Assembly: GCA_002362595.1 (NCBI GenBank)
Contig: DEUO01000157.1
Span: 2,942-12,390 of the forward strand
Direction of reading: 5' to 3'
DNA from: Caryophanales bacterium UBA3260
GTDB taxonomy: Bacteria; Bacillota_I; Bacilli_A; RF39; UBA660
Length of the DNA stretch: 9,449 bases
The position numbers were made by a program, and so were the translations under genes. This document shows positions 1-6,470 of the stretch, piece after piece. The first letter of the stretch is position 1. Each line of letters starts with the position of its first letter. The notes beneath the pieces are model-generated. The model saw nothing but the letters and a program-made list of their open reading frames with translations, was not told the DNA's origin and ran no database searches.

Positions 1-164
1 GCATTTTGTTCTAAAATGTTTTCATCATATTCCACTTGCATATTATTGGATAGTAAATTAACATTAACATTTTTTATTCCTTGTAATCTACTTACTGCCT
101 TTTCGACATGTGAAGAACAACTACTACATGTCATTCCTTGAATATCAAATCTAACTTTTTTCAT
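1..164 (-). CDS. copA: Copper-translocating P-type ATPase, N-terminal HMA domain (partial)
   Basis: Only the first 54 codons are visible; the reading frame is open through the left edge of the window. They encode a heavy-metal-associated (HMA) ferredoxin-like domain beginning MKKVRFDIQGMTC, with the metal-binding GMTCSSC motif at residues 10-16 (Cys13 and Cys16) and a typical VEKAV helix after it. In this family the two cysteines bind Cu(I) for delivery to a membrane transport domain. The ATG at 164 is preceded by AAGAGG at 175-180, ten bases upstream. The gene lies downstream of csoR on the same strand, the usual layout of a copper efflux operon. The HMA sequence continues into the acidic linker-like stretch typical of CopA, so I favour the ATPase. 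A free-standing chaperone of about 68 residues (CopZ) would look the same over this length and cannot be excluded. Confidence 0.72.
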   Translation of the reverse strand, partial: MKKVRFDIQGMTCSSCSSHVEKAVSRLQGIKNVNVNLLSNNMQVEYDENILEQN

Positions 165-199
165 GTCTAAAATTCCTCTTTCTTTCTCTAGTTGTAAAA

Positions 200-300
200 A
201 GAAGCAAGTATTGCTAGGCAAAAATTTATTTTAAAATCCTCAAGTATAATTAGTACATTCTGGTTTTAAAATAAATTTTTAACGACGCAAGACGAAACTT
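200..300. repeat. Long imperfect inverted repeat between csoR and copA
   Basis: A perfect 17-base inverted repeat has arms at 220-236 and 264-280 separated by 27 bases. The bases outside the perfect arms, about 203-219 and 281-298, are also complementary if one base is gapped: on the minus strand gtcttgcgtcgtt matches gtattgctaggc on the left arm. The whole block of about 100 bases can therefore fold into one long AT-rich hairpin. It lies in the csoR-copA gap with no T-run directly after it on the minus strand, so it does not look like a simple terminator. It could be a small non-autonomous repeat (MITE-like) or an mRNA processing hairpin. No target-site duplication is obvious. Confidence 0.6.
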
Positions 301-310
301 ATTTTTAAAA

Positions 311-625
311 CTATTGTAATTTTTTTATTAACAACATAACCTCTTCTAATATATCCAAATTCCCCATTTGTATATCATAAGCAACACAAGTTTTTAAATG
401 ACTTTCTAATATATGATTACCTAGACTTTTTAAAGCTTTATTCACTGCTGCTATTTGTACTAGCACATCATCACAATATCTATCATCCGCAATCATTTGA
501 TTGATTCCTCTTACTTGCCCTTCTATAATGTTTAGTCTCTTTGTTAAGTTCTTTTTTTCTTCGTCTGTTCTGTGTGTGCTTCTTCCATTTTGCTTACAAC
601 ATTTTTCACATTTATTGCATTCCAT
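311..625 (-). CDS. csoR: CsoR-family copper-sensing transcriptional repressor
   Basis: This is a 104-residue DUF156/CsoR repressor, an all-helical DNA-binding protein that releases its operator when Cu(I) binds. Family marks are the RLNIIEGQVRGI segment and the Cys-His-Cys copper-site ligands at Cys51, His76 and Cys80 (RYCDDVL and SHLKTC), with the usual His-x3-Cys spacing. The N-terminus adds four cysteines (CNKCEKCC, residues 3-10), a tail also known to me from clostridial homologues; a metal role for it is inference. I place the start at the ATG at 625. The in-frame GTG at 635-637 is part of the Shine-Dalgarno sequence GAGGTGA (634-640), which is eight bases from that ATG. The gene has a consensus promoter overlapping an inverted repeat, so autoregulation is likely, and it precedes the copper ATPase gene by 146 bases. 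The Cys-His-Cys set argues against RcnR or FrmR. Persulfide-sensing CstR also lacks the histidine. Confidence 0.9.
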   Translation of the reverse strand: MECNKCEKCCKQNGRSTHRTDEEKKNLTKRLNIIEGQVRGINQMIADDRYCDDVLVQIAAVNKALKSLGNHILESHLKTCVAYDIQMGNLDILEEVMLLIKKLQ

Positions 626-633
626 TTTTTTCG

Positions 634-640
634 TCACCTC
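634..640 (-). promoter_or_regulatory. csoR ribosome binding site (decides start)
   Basis: On the minus strand GAGGTGA matches the 16S anti-Shine-Dalgarno tail and is eight bases before the ATG at 625. It contains the GTG (635-637) that would otherwise extend the reading frame by four codons, so that GTG is probably not the start. Confidence 0.8.
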
Positions 641-648
641 AGTTATAA

Positions 649-678
649 ATTATATACCCCATACAGGTATACTGTCAA
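649..678 (-). promoter_or_regulatory. csoR promoter with embedded CsoR-type operator
   Basis: On the minus strand a perfect -35 TTGACA (673-678) and a perfect -10 TATAAT (649-654) are separated by 18 bases. The spacer holds a pseudopalindrome with six-base arms TATACC and GGTATA (653-658 and 666-671, plus-strand reading) around seven bases, including a run of four C. This resembles the C-run/G-run flanked by TA that CsoR proteins bind. A repressor there would block RNA polymerase directly. The operator assignment is inferred from position and resemblance. Confidence 0.8.
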
Positions 679-692
679 GAATATATTAATAA

Positions 693-744
693 AAAATAAC
701 CCCTCTTTTTAAACATCTTTTGCTTAATAAAGAGGGGTTATTTT
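693..744 (-). terminator. 16-bp hairpin terminator, second of a tandem pair
   Basis: Perfect complementary arms of 16 bases lie at 693-708 and 729-744, with four G-C pairs in a row, a 20-base loop and a T-rich tract on the minus-strand exit side. It lies after the smaller terminator at 762-790 and before the csoR promoter, so it would catch read-through from the membrane-protein gene. It is nearly symmetrical and could also act on the plus strand. Confidence 0.7.
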
Positions 745-761
745 ACTTTAATACTATTAAG

Positions 762-790
762 AAAAAAACCACCAGTAAAATGGTGGTTTT
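762..790 (-). terminator. Rho-independent terminator of the small membrane protein gene
   Basis: On the minus strand, directly after the TGA stop at 792-794, AAAACCACC and GGTGGTTTT form a nine-bp stem over an eight-base loop. It ends in a run of seven T, the classical terminator form. Confidence 0.88.
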
Positions 791-791
791 A

Positions 792-962
792 TCACTTATC
801 GGCTTTTTTTACTGCTACTATTATTACAATAACAGTAGCAACCAGCATCGTTATAGCCACACTGCCAAGAATCCAATCAAATTTTGCTATAGCTATGGTC
901 ATTAACACTGCTCCTGAATAGCCTAGTAGCTTGATGATAACTTCAAACCACTTCTTTTTCAT
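792..962 (-). CDS. Small two-helix membrane protein, function unknown
   Basis: This 56-residue protein starts MKKKWFEVIIKLLGYSG and has two hydrophobic stretches, about residues 13-26 and 31-51, separated by a short loop with Lys27, Asp29 and Trp30. It has a basic N-terminus and a basic C-terminal tail (VKKADK), so a helical hairpin with both ends in the cytoplasm is likely. The start at 962 rests on AAAGGAGG seven bases upstream and on a consensus promoter at 1036-1064; the longer open frame to 1073 begins upstream of that promoter. The gene is monocistronic, with its own promoter and two terminators. I recognise no family. A holin, a toxin or a stress-induced membrane peptide are all possible, but nothing in the sequence selects among them. 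Confidence 0.75.
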   Translation of the reverse strand: MKKKWFEVIIKLLGYSGAVLMTIAIAKFDWILGSVAITMLVATVIVIIVAVKKADK

Positions 963-1035
963 TATTTTTCCTCCTTTTTTATTCAGTCTTTTCTTCATGC
1001 AGAAGAGGAAATCAGCATTTTTGCTAATCCTATTT

Positions 1036-1064
1036 ATTATACTATATTTCTTAAAAATTTTCAA
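1036..1064 (-). promoter_or_regulatory. Promoter of the small membrane protein gene
   Basis: On the minus strand -35 TTGAAA (1059-1064), a 17-base spacer and -10 TATAAT (1036-1041) form a near-consensus sigma-A promoter. Transcription would start near 1029, leaving a leader of about 65 bases before the ATG at 962. No operator is obvious. Confidence 0.82.
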
Positions 1065-1090
1065 ATGATTCATCTAACGCCAATTATAAA

Positions 1091-2233
1091 TTATAATCCA
1101 ATTACTCTCTCCCAATTTAAATTTTCTTTTCCAAAATGTCCATAGTTAGTGGTCTCTGTATAAATTGGCTTTCTTAAATCCAAATAATTTATAATGCCCC
1201 TTGGTGTTAAATCAAATTTATTCTCAATTTTATGAATGATCTCTTCTTCTGGAATAGTATTGGTTCCAAAGGTATCTACATAAATAGAAACTGGTTTTGC
1301 AACTCCTATTGCGTAGGAGAATTGTATTTCACATTTTTTGGCATACCCATTTGCAACTATGTTCTTAGCAATAAATCTTGCCATATAAGCTGCAGACCTG
1401 TCCACCTTTGTTGCATCTTTTCCCGAAAAAGCTCCGCCTCCGTGTCTTGCATATCCTCCATAGGTATCTACTATAATCTTTCTTCCTGTTAACCCGCTAT
1501 CTCCTAATGGTCCTCCAATTACAAATCTTCCTGTTGGATTGATAAAATATTTTGTTTTTTCATCTAGTAATTCTTGTGGTACTACTTCGCTTATTACTTT
1601 TTCTTTGATATCTCTTTTTAGTGTTTCTAAATCTACTTCTTTTTTATGTTGCACAGAAACTACTATGGTATCCACTCGGATTGGTTTAGTATCTTCGTAT
1701 TCAACTGTAACTTGTACTTTTCCATCTGGTCTCAAATAATTAATGATATTTTGTTTTCTTACTTCTGATAATCTTTTGGCCAATTTATGTGCTAATGATA
1801 TTGGTAATGGCATCAATTCCTCTGTTTCATCACACGCAAATCCAAACATAATTCCTTGGTCTCCTGCTCCTTCGGAATCCAATTCTTCTCCTTCTTTCGT
1901 TTCTAATGCTTTATCTACTCCTAAAGCAATATCAGGAGATTGTTTTGAAATACTAATGGTTATTTTGCAGGTTCTATAATCCATGTCCAAATTACTATTA
2001 TCATAACCTATCTCTTTGATTGCTTGTCTTACCACTTTTTCTATGTCAACTTCTGCTACTGACGTAATTTCTCCTGTGATAAAGATTTCTCCTTTTCCTG
2101 CTACTGTTTCACATGCTACCCTTGCATTTTCATCTTTTGCTAAATAACTATCCAAAATGCTATCTGATATGTAATCACATAGTTTATCTGGATGTCCTTC
2201 TGTTACACTTTCTGATGTGAATAATTTTCTCAT
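1091..2233 (-). CDS. metK: S-adenosylmethionine synthetase
   Basis: This cytosolic enzyme makes S-adenosylmethionine from methionine and ATP, releasing phosphate and pyrophosphate. The 380-residue protein is close to the usual length and complete. Visible signatures are the N-terminal [15 protein letters not shown] (His14 and Asp16, phosphate and metal binding), the ATP-binding GAGDQG at 122-127, the [13 protein letters not shown] stretch at 240-252 and the phosphate-binding loop GGGAFSGKD at 265-273. The ATG at 2233 follows AAAGGA about ten bases upstream. The 5' leader is a SAM-I riboswitch with a terminator (2288-2446), so the product shuts off its own synthesis. I see no strong terminator after the stop at 1091, so some read-through into the small membrane gene is possible. 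The GC content is visibly higher than in the genes at the right end of the window. Confidence 0.98.
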   Translation of the reverse strand: MRKLFTSESVTEGHPDKLCDYISDSILDSYLAKDENARVACETVAGKGEIFITGEITSVAEVDIEKVVRQAIKEIGYDNSNLDMDYRTCKITISISKQSPDIALGVDKALETKEGEELDSEGAGDQGIMFGFACDETEELMPLPISLAHKLAKRLSEVRKQNIINYLRPDGKVQVTVEYEDTKPIRVDTIVVSVQHKKEVDLETLKRDIKEKVISEVVPQELLDEKTKYFINPTGRFVIGGPLGDSGLTGRKIIVDTYGGYARHGGGAFSGKDATKVDRSAAYMARFIAKNIVANGYAKKCEIQFSYAIGVAKPVSIYVDTFGTNTIPEEEIIHKIENKFDLTPRGIINYLDLRKPIYTETTNYGHFGKENLNWERVIGL

Positions 2234-2287
2234 ATTAGTTCATTCCTTTCTTTGTTTATTTTTGCATATATGCTAACAATATTTTCT

Positions 2288-2323
2288 AAAACAAAAACCT
2301 TTGCACAATTAAGTACAAAGGTT
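2288..2323 (-). terminator. Riboswitch-controlled attenuator terminator
   Basis: On the minus strand the arms at 2313-2323 and 2296-2306 pair as 11 bp with one G-T pair over a six-base loop, followed by the T-rich tract at 2288-2295. It lies between the SAM aptamer and metK, the normal place for an S-box expression platform. The six bases aagtac at 2311-2316 on the plus strand read as gtactt in the RNA and can instead pair with the aagtac of the 3' arm of P4 (2351-2361). That pairing is a candidate antiterminator. Confidence 0.88.
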
Positions 2324-2342
2324 AAACATTCTGATCTTTTAA

Positions 2343-2446
2343 ATCATCATCCAAAGTACTTAAAATTACTTTGTCGGTATTAGCACCTTGTTTTACCAGG
2401 TTGCTGTGAAGTCATAAAGCCGAATCTCTCGTTCACTCTTGATAAC
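2343..2446 (-). ncRNA. SAM-I (S-box) riboswitch aptamer
   Basis: Read on the minus strand, the leader has the S-box landmarks in order. P1 is closed by TTATC pairing with GATGA. The conserved AAGAG follows, then a P2 kink-turn region (GAGAGA, loop, TATGA), CAGCAACC, and AAGGTGCTAATACC. P4 is CAAAGTA with TACTTTG, and GGATGATGA closes P1. SAM binding would stabilise P1 and allow the terminator at 2288-2323 to form, lowering metK expression. Ends are approximate. Confidence 0.95.
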
Positions 2447-2456
2447 ATATATTTAA

Positions 2457-2465
2457 ATTATAACA
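2457..2465 (-). promoter_or_regulatory. metK leader promoter (extended -10)
   Basis: On the minus strand TGT-TATAAT is an extended -10 element, with TATAAT at 2457-2462. It lies just upstream of the start of the riboswitch aptamer at about 2446. No good -35 is visible at the usual distance, as expected where TGn compensates. Confidence 0.7.
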
Positions 2466-2490
2466 CTTTTCTCCATATTTTAGGAAAATT

Positions 2491-2519
2491 TTGCTATTTT
2501 TTTATTTTTATGATAGAAT
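2491..2519 (+). promoter_or_regulatory. Promoter of the L,D-transpeptidase gene
   Basis: TTGCTA at 2491-2496, a 17-base spacer and TAGAAT at 2514-2519 preceded by TGA form a plausible extended -10 sigma-A promoter. It is divergent from the metK leader promoter about 30 bases away. GAGGGG at 2537-2542 is the ribosome binding site for the ATG at 2552. Confidence 0.65.
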
Positions 2520-2551
2520 TCATCTTGTATTGATTTGAGGGGAAAAATAAT

Positions 2552-3901
2552 ATGAAAATTAAGAATTTAAGAATTAATAGAAAATTAGCTACTCTGTTAT
2601 TAGCAGGTGCTATTACAATAGGTGCAACTAGCGGTCATTTTATTAAAGATAATACTTTACTTGCTAATAAAACAGATAGTACAGATATCGTAAATGTCTA
2701 TGTTGATGATAATTTTGGAACAATAGCAACATCTATCCCAGAAAATACCATTCAAAACGTGTATGGATATAATGATGAATGGGATTTAGTCGTTTATAAA
2801 AACTCCATTGGCTTCGTCTATCATAGCCATATAGACGATATAGAACACGATGAAATAGCTGTTATAAATGAACTTGATGGTACAGTAACAACTACTGCTA
2901 AGCTTAATTTCCGCCTAGGACCTAGTACAAAATACAAAAGCATGAAAGTATTAAGCAAAAATGCAACTGCTGAAGTATTAGGTATTACAAGTAACAACTG
3001 GTACATTATAAGAATAAATGGTGAAATAGGATACGTATCAGGTAACTATGTAAGATATACACCAAGTGATAAAGTATACGAAAGCGAAAATGAAGTCCAA
3101 AAATTCTGCCAAACTAATGTAGCTGTTAACTTCAGAAAAGGTCCAGGTACAAATAGTGATAAAATGTGTGTTCTACCAAAAGGTACTCAACTAGAATGCT
3201 TAGAATATCTAGAAAATAATTGGTATCGAGTTAAGTATAATAACCAAATAGGATATGTATTTGGCGACTATATTACATTTAATCTTCAAGTATCTAAACC
3301 TACTGAATCTAAAGAAATAGAACCATTAGGAGAATATCGTACAGACATAAAAAAAGTAATCTACGCAACAGAATCTATTAATCTAAGAAATGAAATGCGT
3401 TTTGATGCTGAATCTTTATATGTTATAAGTAAATATGAAGCATGTGAAGTACTAGAAGAAACTACAGATTGGTATAAAGTTAGATGTGCTGGTTTAACTG
3501 GTTACATATCAAAAAGATTTACTAGTGAACTATCAAATGTATTCGTTGTTGTTGATATAAGTGAACAAAAACTAACTCTATATAATAATAACGTAATTAT
3601 TCTAGAAACAGATATCGTATCAGGAACTAAAGGTAAACATGATACACCAATCGGTTTATATAGTATTCAAAGTAAAACTAAAGATACATATCTTAGAGGT
3701 CGTGGATATTGTAGTCATGTTGATTTCTGGATGCCATTCTATTATGGATATGGTCTTCATGATGCCGACTGGCGTAGCTCATTTGGTAAAACATATTACG
3801 AAACTAGCGGAAGCCACGGATGTGTAAATATACCTCCAGAAGTAACCGAAGGTGTATATAATAACGTTGAAGTAGGAACAAAAGTATTAGTTCATAAATA
3901 A
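2552..3901 (+). CDS. Secreted L,D-transpeptidase (YkuD) with SH3b-like repeats
   Basis: This 449-residue envelope protein is predicted to form 3-3 cross-links in peptidoglycan or to attach proteins to it. A basic start followed by a hydrophobic stretch at about residues 12-28 looks like a signal peptide or anchor with no clear cleavage site. SH3b-like segments follow at about 46-95 (degenerate), 110-170, 184-243 and 266-325. Each of the last three has the LNFR/VNFR/INLR start and a W-Y core; these domains usually bind the cell wall. The C-terminal YkuD domain (about 328-449) carries the catalytic set His403, Ser421, His422, Gly423, Cys424 and Asn426 (SGSHGCVNI), so it looks active. The protein has seven cysteines, which is many for an exported protein, and fits a reducing habitat. 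The gene is monocistronic, with its own promoter and terminator. The substrate is not deducible from the sequence. Confidence 0.92.
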   Translation: MKIKNLRINRKLATLLLAGAITIGATSGHFIKDNTLLANKTDSTDIVNVYVDDNFGTIATSIPENTIQNVYGYNDEWDLVVYKNSIGFVYHSHIDDIEHDEIAVINELDGTVTTTAKLNFRLGPSTKYKSMKVLSKNATAEVLGITSNNWYIIRINGEIGYVSGNYVRYTPSDKVYESENEVQKFCQTNVAVNFRKGPGTNSDKMCVLPKGTQLECLEYLENNWYRVKYNNQIGYVFGDYITFNLQVSKPTESKEIEPLGEYRTDIKKVIYATESINLRNEMRFDAESLYVISKYEACEVLEETTDWYKVRCAGLTGYISKRFTSELSNVFVVVDISEQKLTLYNNNVIILETDIVSGTKGKHDTPIGLYSIQSKTKDTYLRGRGYCSHVDFWMPFYYGYGLHDADWRSSFGKTYYETSGSHGCVNIPPEVTEGVYNNVEVGTKVLVHK

Positions 3902-3922
3902 AAGACAGTTATGTCTTTTTTT
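3901..3922 (+). terminator. Terminator of the L,D-transpeptidase gene
   Basis: AAAGACA (3901-3907) and TGTCTTT (3912-3918) form a seven-bp stem with a GTTA loop, then the T-run continues to 3922. The stem begins in the last base of the TAA stop codon. Confidence 0.88.
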
Positions 3923-3931
3923 ATTTAATCA

Positions 3932-3940
3932 TGATATAAT
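3932..3940 (+). promoter_or_regulatory. preTA promoter (extended -10)
   Basis: TGA-TATAAT, with TATAAT at 3935-3940, is an extended -10. The -35 position (TGTCTT) falls in the preceding terminator and is weak. AGGAGG at 3957-3962 is the ribosome binding site, five bases before the ATG at 3968. The leader would be only about 20 bases, which leaves no room for a riboswitch. Confidence 0.68.
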
Positions 3941-3967
3941 ATCAACATAGAATAATAGGAGGTTAAT

Positions 3968-5203
3968 ATGAATTCAAATTATACTAAAAACACAGAAGAA
4001 GGATTTACTCCATTAACTATCTGTGAAGAACTATCTCGTTGTTTACTATGTCATGATGCACCATGTTCTGCATCTTGTCCTGCTAAAACAGATCCAGCTA
4101 AATTCATTCGTTCTGCTCGTTTTCATAACTTTAAAGGAGCTGCTGAAACAATAAGAGAAAACAATCCATTAGGAGGTATCTGTGCTCGCATCTGCCCTGT
4201 TGAAAAATATTGTCAAAAAGCTTGTTCACGTACAGGTATCGATAAACCTATTGAAATAGCTAAAATACAACAATATATAACTGATTTTGAAGAAACTACT
4301 AAAATGAATATCTTAAAACCAGTTCCTAAGAATGATAAAAATATTGCCATAATCGGTGCCGGTCCTGCTGGACTTTCACTAGCAAGTTTCTTACTTCAAA
4401 AAGGATATAATGTTGAAATATACGAAAAAGAAGAACAACTAGGTGGATATCTAAGATATGGAATACCCGAATATCGCCTACCTAATAAAGTAGTAGATAA
4501 TGAAATAAGAAAAATAATAAATCTTGGCTTAAAAGTTCACAAAAAAACAAACATTGGAACAGATATAACTGAAGAAGAGATAAAAAATACTCATGATGCA
4601 ACTATATATGCTATCGGTCTAAATAAAGGTAAAACTCTTGATTTATTTAAAGATATTAACTTTACAGAAACAGCAGTTGATTTATTAAAGAAAATAAAAA
4701 GAAATAAAGGCTTAATAAAAGTACCTAAAAAAGCTTTAATAATTGGCGGAGGAGACGTTGCAATGGATATTGCAACAAGTCTTAAAAAGATAGGAACAGA
4801 TAATGTAATAGTAGCAGCTTATGAAGAACTAAAAGAATGGAAATCTAGTAAAAAAGAATTAAACCTATCAAAAGAAAATAATGTATCTATCTATGACGGA
4901 TATATACCTATATCAGTTAAAGGAAATGAAGTTACTCTAAAGCATCGTAATATCGACTCTACAATAAAAATAAAAGCAGATAAAATAATATTAGCTATTG
5001 GTCAAGAAGTAAACAGCAATAATTTAAATGTTCAATTTAATAATGATAAAATCGGCGATACAACTATGCGCATTGCCCCTTTTACATATGCAGTTGGTGA
5101 TATTACTCTAAATTCAGAAATGACTGTTGTTGATGCTGTTAGAAGTGCTAAAGAATTATCAGAAATTATTGATAGAGATTTAGGAGGTAAACAAAATGAT
5201 TAA
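3968..5203 (+). CDS. preT: Dihydropyrimidine dehydrogenase, NAD-binding subunit PreT
   Basis: This is the electron-input subunit of the NAD-dependent dihydropyrimidine dehydrogenase, which reduces uracil and thymine to their 5,6-dihydro forms or runs in reverse. The 411-residue length matches the family. The N-terminal iron-sulfur domain has two cysteine groups, Cys25, 28, 33, 37 and Cys72, 76, 82, 86 ([11 protein letters not shown] and [13 protein letters not shown]). The FAD-binding Rossmann loop GAGPAG is at 130-135, the NAD(P)-binding loop GGGDVAMD at 260-267, and an AVGD FAD motif lies near the C-terminus. The fold is that of the glutamate synthase small-subunit family, but the preA gene directly behind it settles the assignment. 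Its stop overlaps the preA start by eight bases, and the AGGAGGT for preA (5182-5188) lies inside preT, so the two are translationally coupled at roughly equal amounts. Confidence 0.93.
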   Translation: MNSNYTKNTEEGFTPLTICEELSRCLLCHDAPCSASCPAKTDPAKFIRSARFHNFKGAAETIRENNPLGGICARICPVEKYCQKACSRTGIDKPIEIAKIQQYITDFEETTKMNILKPVPKNDKNIAIIGAGPAGLSLASFLLQKGYNVEIYEKEEQLGGYLRYGIPEYRLPNKVVDNEIRKIINLGLKVHKKTNIGTDITEEEIKNTHDATIYAIGLNKGKTLDLFKDINFTETAVDLLKKIKRNKGLIKVPKKALIIGGGDVAMDIATSLKKIGTDNVIVAAYEELKEWKSSKKELNLSKENNVSIYDGYIPISVKGNEVTLKHRNIDSTIKIKADKIILAIGQEVNSNNLNVQFNNDKIGDTTMRIAPFTYAVGDITLNSEMTVVDAVRSAKELSEIIDRDLGGKQND

Positions 5204-6443
5204 AAAAGATTTATCTGTTGAATTCTTAGGAGTTCATTTTGAAAACCCTTTCTGTCTATCTTCATCTCCTGTAAGTAATTGCTATGAAATGTGTAAAAAA
5301 GCTTACGAAATGGGTTTTGGAGGAGTAGTTTTTAAAACTATCGGACCTAAATCATATTTAATTGATGAAGTATCACCTCGTTTTGACAAATTACAAAAAG
5401 AATCAACTGATTTCATTGGTTTTAAGAACATGGAACAAATAGCAGAACATCCTCTAGAACAAAACCTAGCTGATATAAAAAGATTAAAAGAAGAATTTCC
5501 TAATAAAGTATTAATTGCTTCTATAATGGGAAATGATGAAGAATCATGGGAAGAACTAGCACGCTTAGCTACACTTGCTAAAGCAGATATTCTTGAACTT
5601 AATTTTTCTTGTCCTCAAATGACAAGCGAAGCTATGGGAAGTGATGTAGGTACTAATCCTGAACTATGTAAAAAATATTGTGAAGCAGTAAGACGTGGTT
5701 CGTCTTTACCTATACTTGCTAAAATGACGCCAAATATTACTGATATGAATCCAGTTGCTATAGCTTGTCTTGAAGGCGGAGCTAATGGTATAGCAGCTAT
5801 TAATACGATAAAATCTATATGTAACATAGACTTAAATAAACATATTGGAATGCCTATCGTTGATGGTAAATCATCTATCTCTGGTTATTCAGGTAAAGCT
5901 ATTAAACCTATCGCGTTGAGATTTATAGAACAAATGCATAGCAATGAAAAATTAAAAGATGTCCCAATATCAGGAATTGGTGGTATAGAAACATGGGAAG
6001 ATGCTGTAGAATTCATTCTAGTTGGAGCTACAACACTACAAATGACTACCTCTGTTATGCAATATGGATATCGTATAATAGATGACTTAAAAAACGGCTT
6101 AATGCATTATATGGAAGATCAAAAAGTAAATAGTATTAAAGAACTAGTAGGCAAAGCTACTAAAAATATTATTCCAGCTGAAGAATTAAATCGTGATTAC
6201 ATTGTCTATCCTGAATTTGACTATGACAAATGTGTAAAATGTGGTCGTTGCTATATTTCTTGTTATGATGGTGGTCATCAAGCTATAAAATGGAATAAAG
6301 AAACTAGAAAGCCAACATGTGACAAAGAAAAATGTGTAGGATGTCATCTTTGCTCTCTAGTATGTCCAGTAAATGCCATATCAAAAGGCGAAATAAAAAT
6401 TAAAAAAGGTCGCAAAACAAACAAAGAAAATATAACCTTATAA
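5196..6443 (+). CDS. preA: Dihydropyrimidine dehydrogenase, catalytic subunit PreA
   Basis: This 415-residue FMN-dependent subunit carries the pyrimidine site. Residues 1-310 are a dihydroorotate-dehydrogenase-like barrel. Motifs matching mammalian dihydropyrimidine dehydrogenase are Asn113 ([11 protein letters not shown]), Asn136 and the general-acid Cys139 (LNFSCPQM), and Asn203-Thr204 (AINTIKS); these align with human Asn609, Asn668, Cys671 and Asn736-Thr737. Residues 340-396 form a two-[4Fe-4S] ferredoxin domain with Cys346, 349, 352, 356 and Cys380, 383, 386, 390, which passes electrons from PreT. All key residues are present, so the enzyme should be active. No dihydropyrimidinase or ureidopropionase gene is visible nearby, so the window shows only the reductive first step. 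PreTA from gut bacteria is known to inactivate 5-fluorouracil. Confidence 0.95.
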   Translation: MIKKDLSVEFLGVHFENPFCLSSSPVSNCYEMCKKAYEMGFGGVVFKTIGPKSYLIDEVSPRFDKLQKESTDFIGFKNMEQIAEHPLEQNLADIKRLKEEFPNKVLIASIMGNDEESWEELARLATLAKADILELNFSCPQMTSEAMGSDVGTNPELCKKYCEAVRRGSSLPILAKMTPNITDMNPVAIACLEGGANGIAAINTIKSICNIDLNKHIGMPIVDGKSSISGYSGKAIKPIALRFIEQMHSNEKLKDVPISGIGGIETWEDAVEFILVGATTLQMTTSVMQYGYRIIDDLKNGLMHYMEDQKVNSIKELVGKATKNIIPAEELNRDYIVYPEFDYDKCVKCGRCYISCYDGGHQAIKWNKETRKPTCDKEKCVGCHLCSLVCPVNAISKGEIKIKKGRKTNKENITL

Positions 6444-6469
6444 AAACAGTAAATTTAATTTACTGTTTT
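6443..6469. terminator. Bidirectional terminator between preA and the convergent gene
   Basis: AAAACAGTAAA (6443-6453) and TTTACTGTTTT (6459-6469) form an 11-bp stem with a five-base loop. A T-run follows on both strands. It serves preA on the plus strand and the 485-codon gene, ending at 6471, on the minus strand. Confidence 0.88.
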
Positions 6470-6470
6470 C

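Noticed and set aside
720..905. Plus-strand open frame of 61 codons.
   Set aside because: It runs through two terminator hairpins and antisense to the small membrane gene, and has no ribosome binding site.
963..1073. Longer 93-codon version of the small membrane protein starting at 1073.
   Set aside because: Its start lies upstream of the consensus promoter at 1036-1064 and has no good ribosome binding site; the ATG at 962 has both.
1232..1979. Several plus-strand open frames antisense to metK.
   Set aside because: They are Ser/Cys/Phe-rich shadow frames over an unambiguous metK and lack start signals.
2288..2446. T-box leader in front of metK.
   Set aside because: No T-box sequence or specifier stem is visible; the landmarks are those of a SAM-I riboswitch.
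2821..3827. Short open frames on either strand inside the L,D-transpeptidase gene, and one at 5615-5827 inside preA.
   Set aside because: They lie in alternative frames of well-supported enzymes, with no ribosome binding sites or family resemblance.
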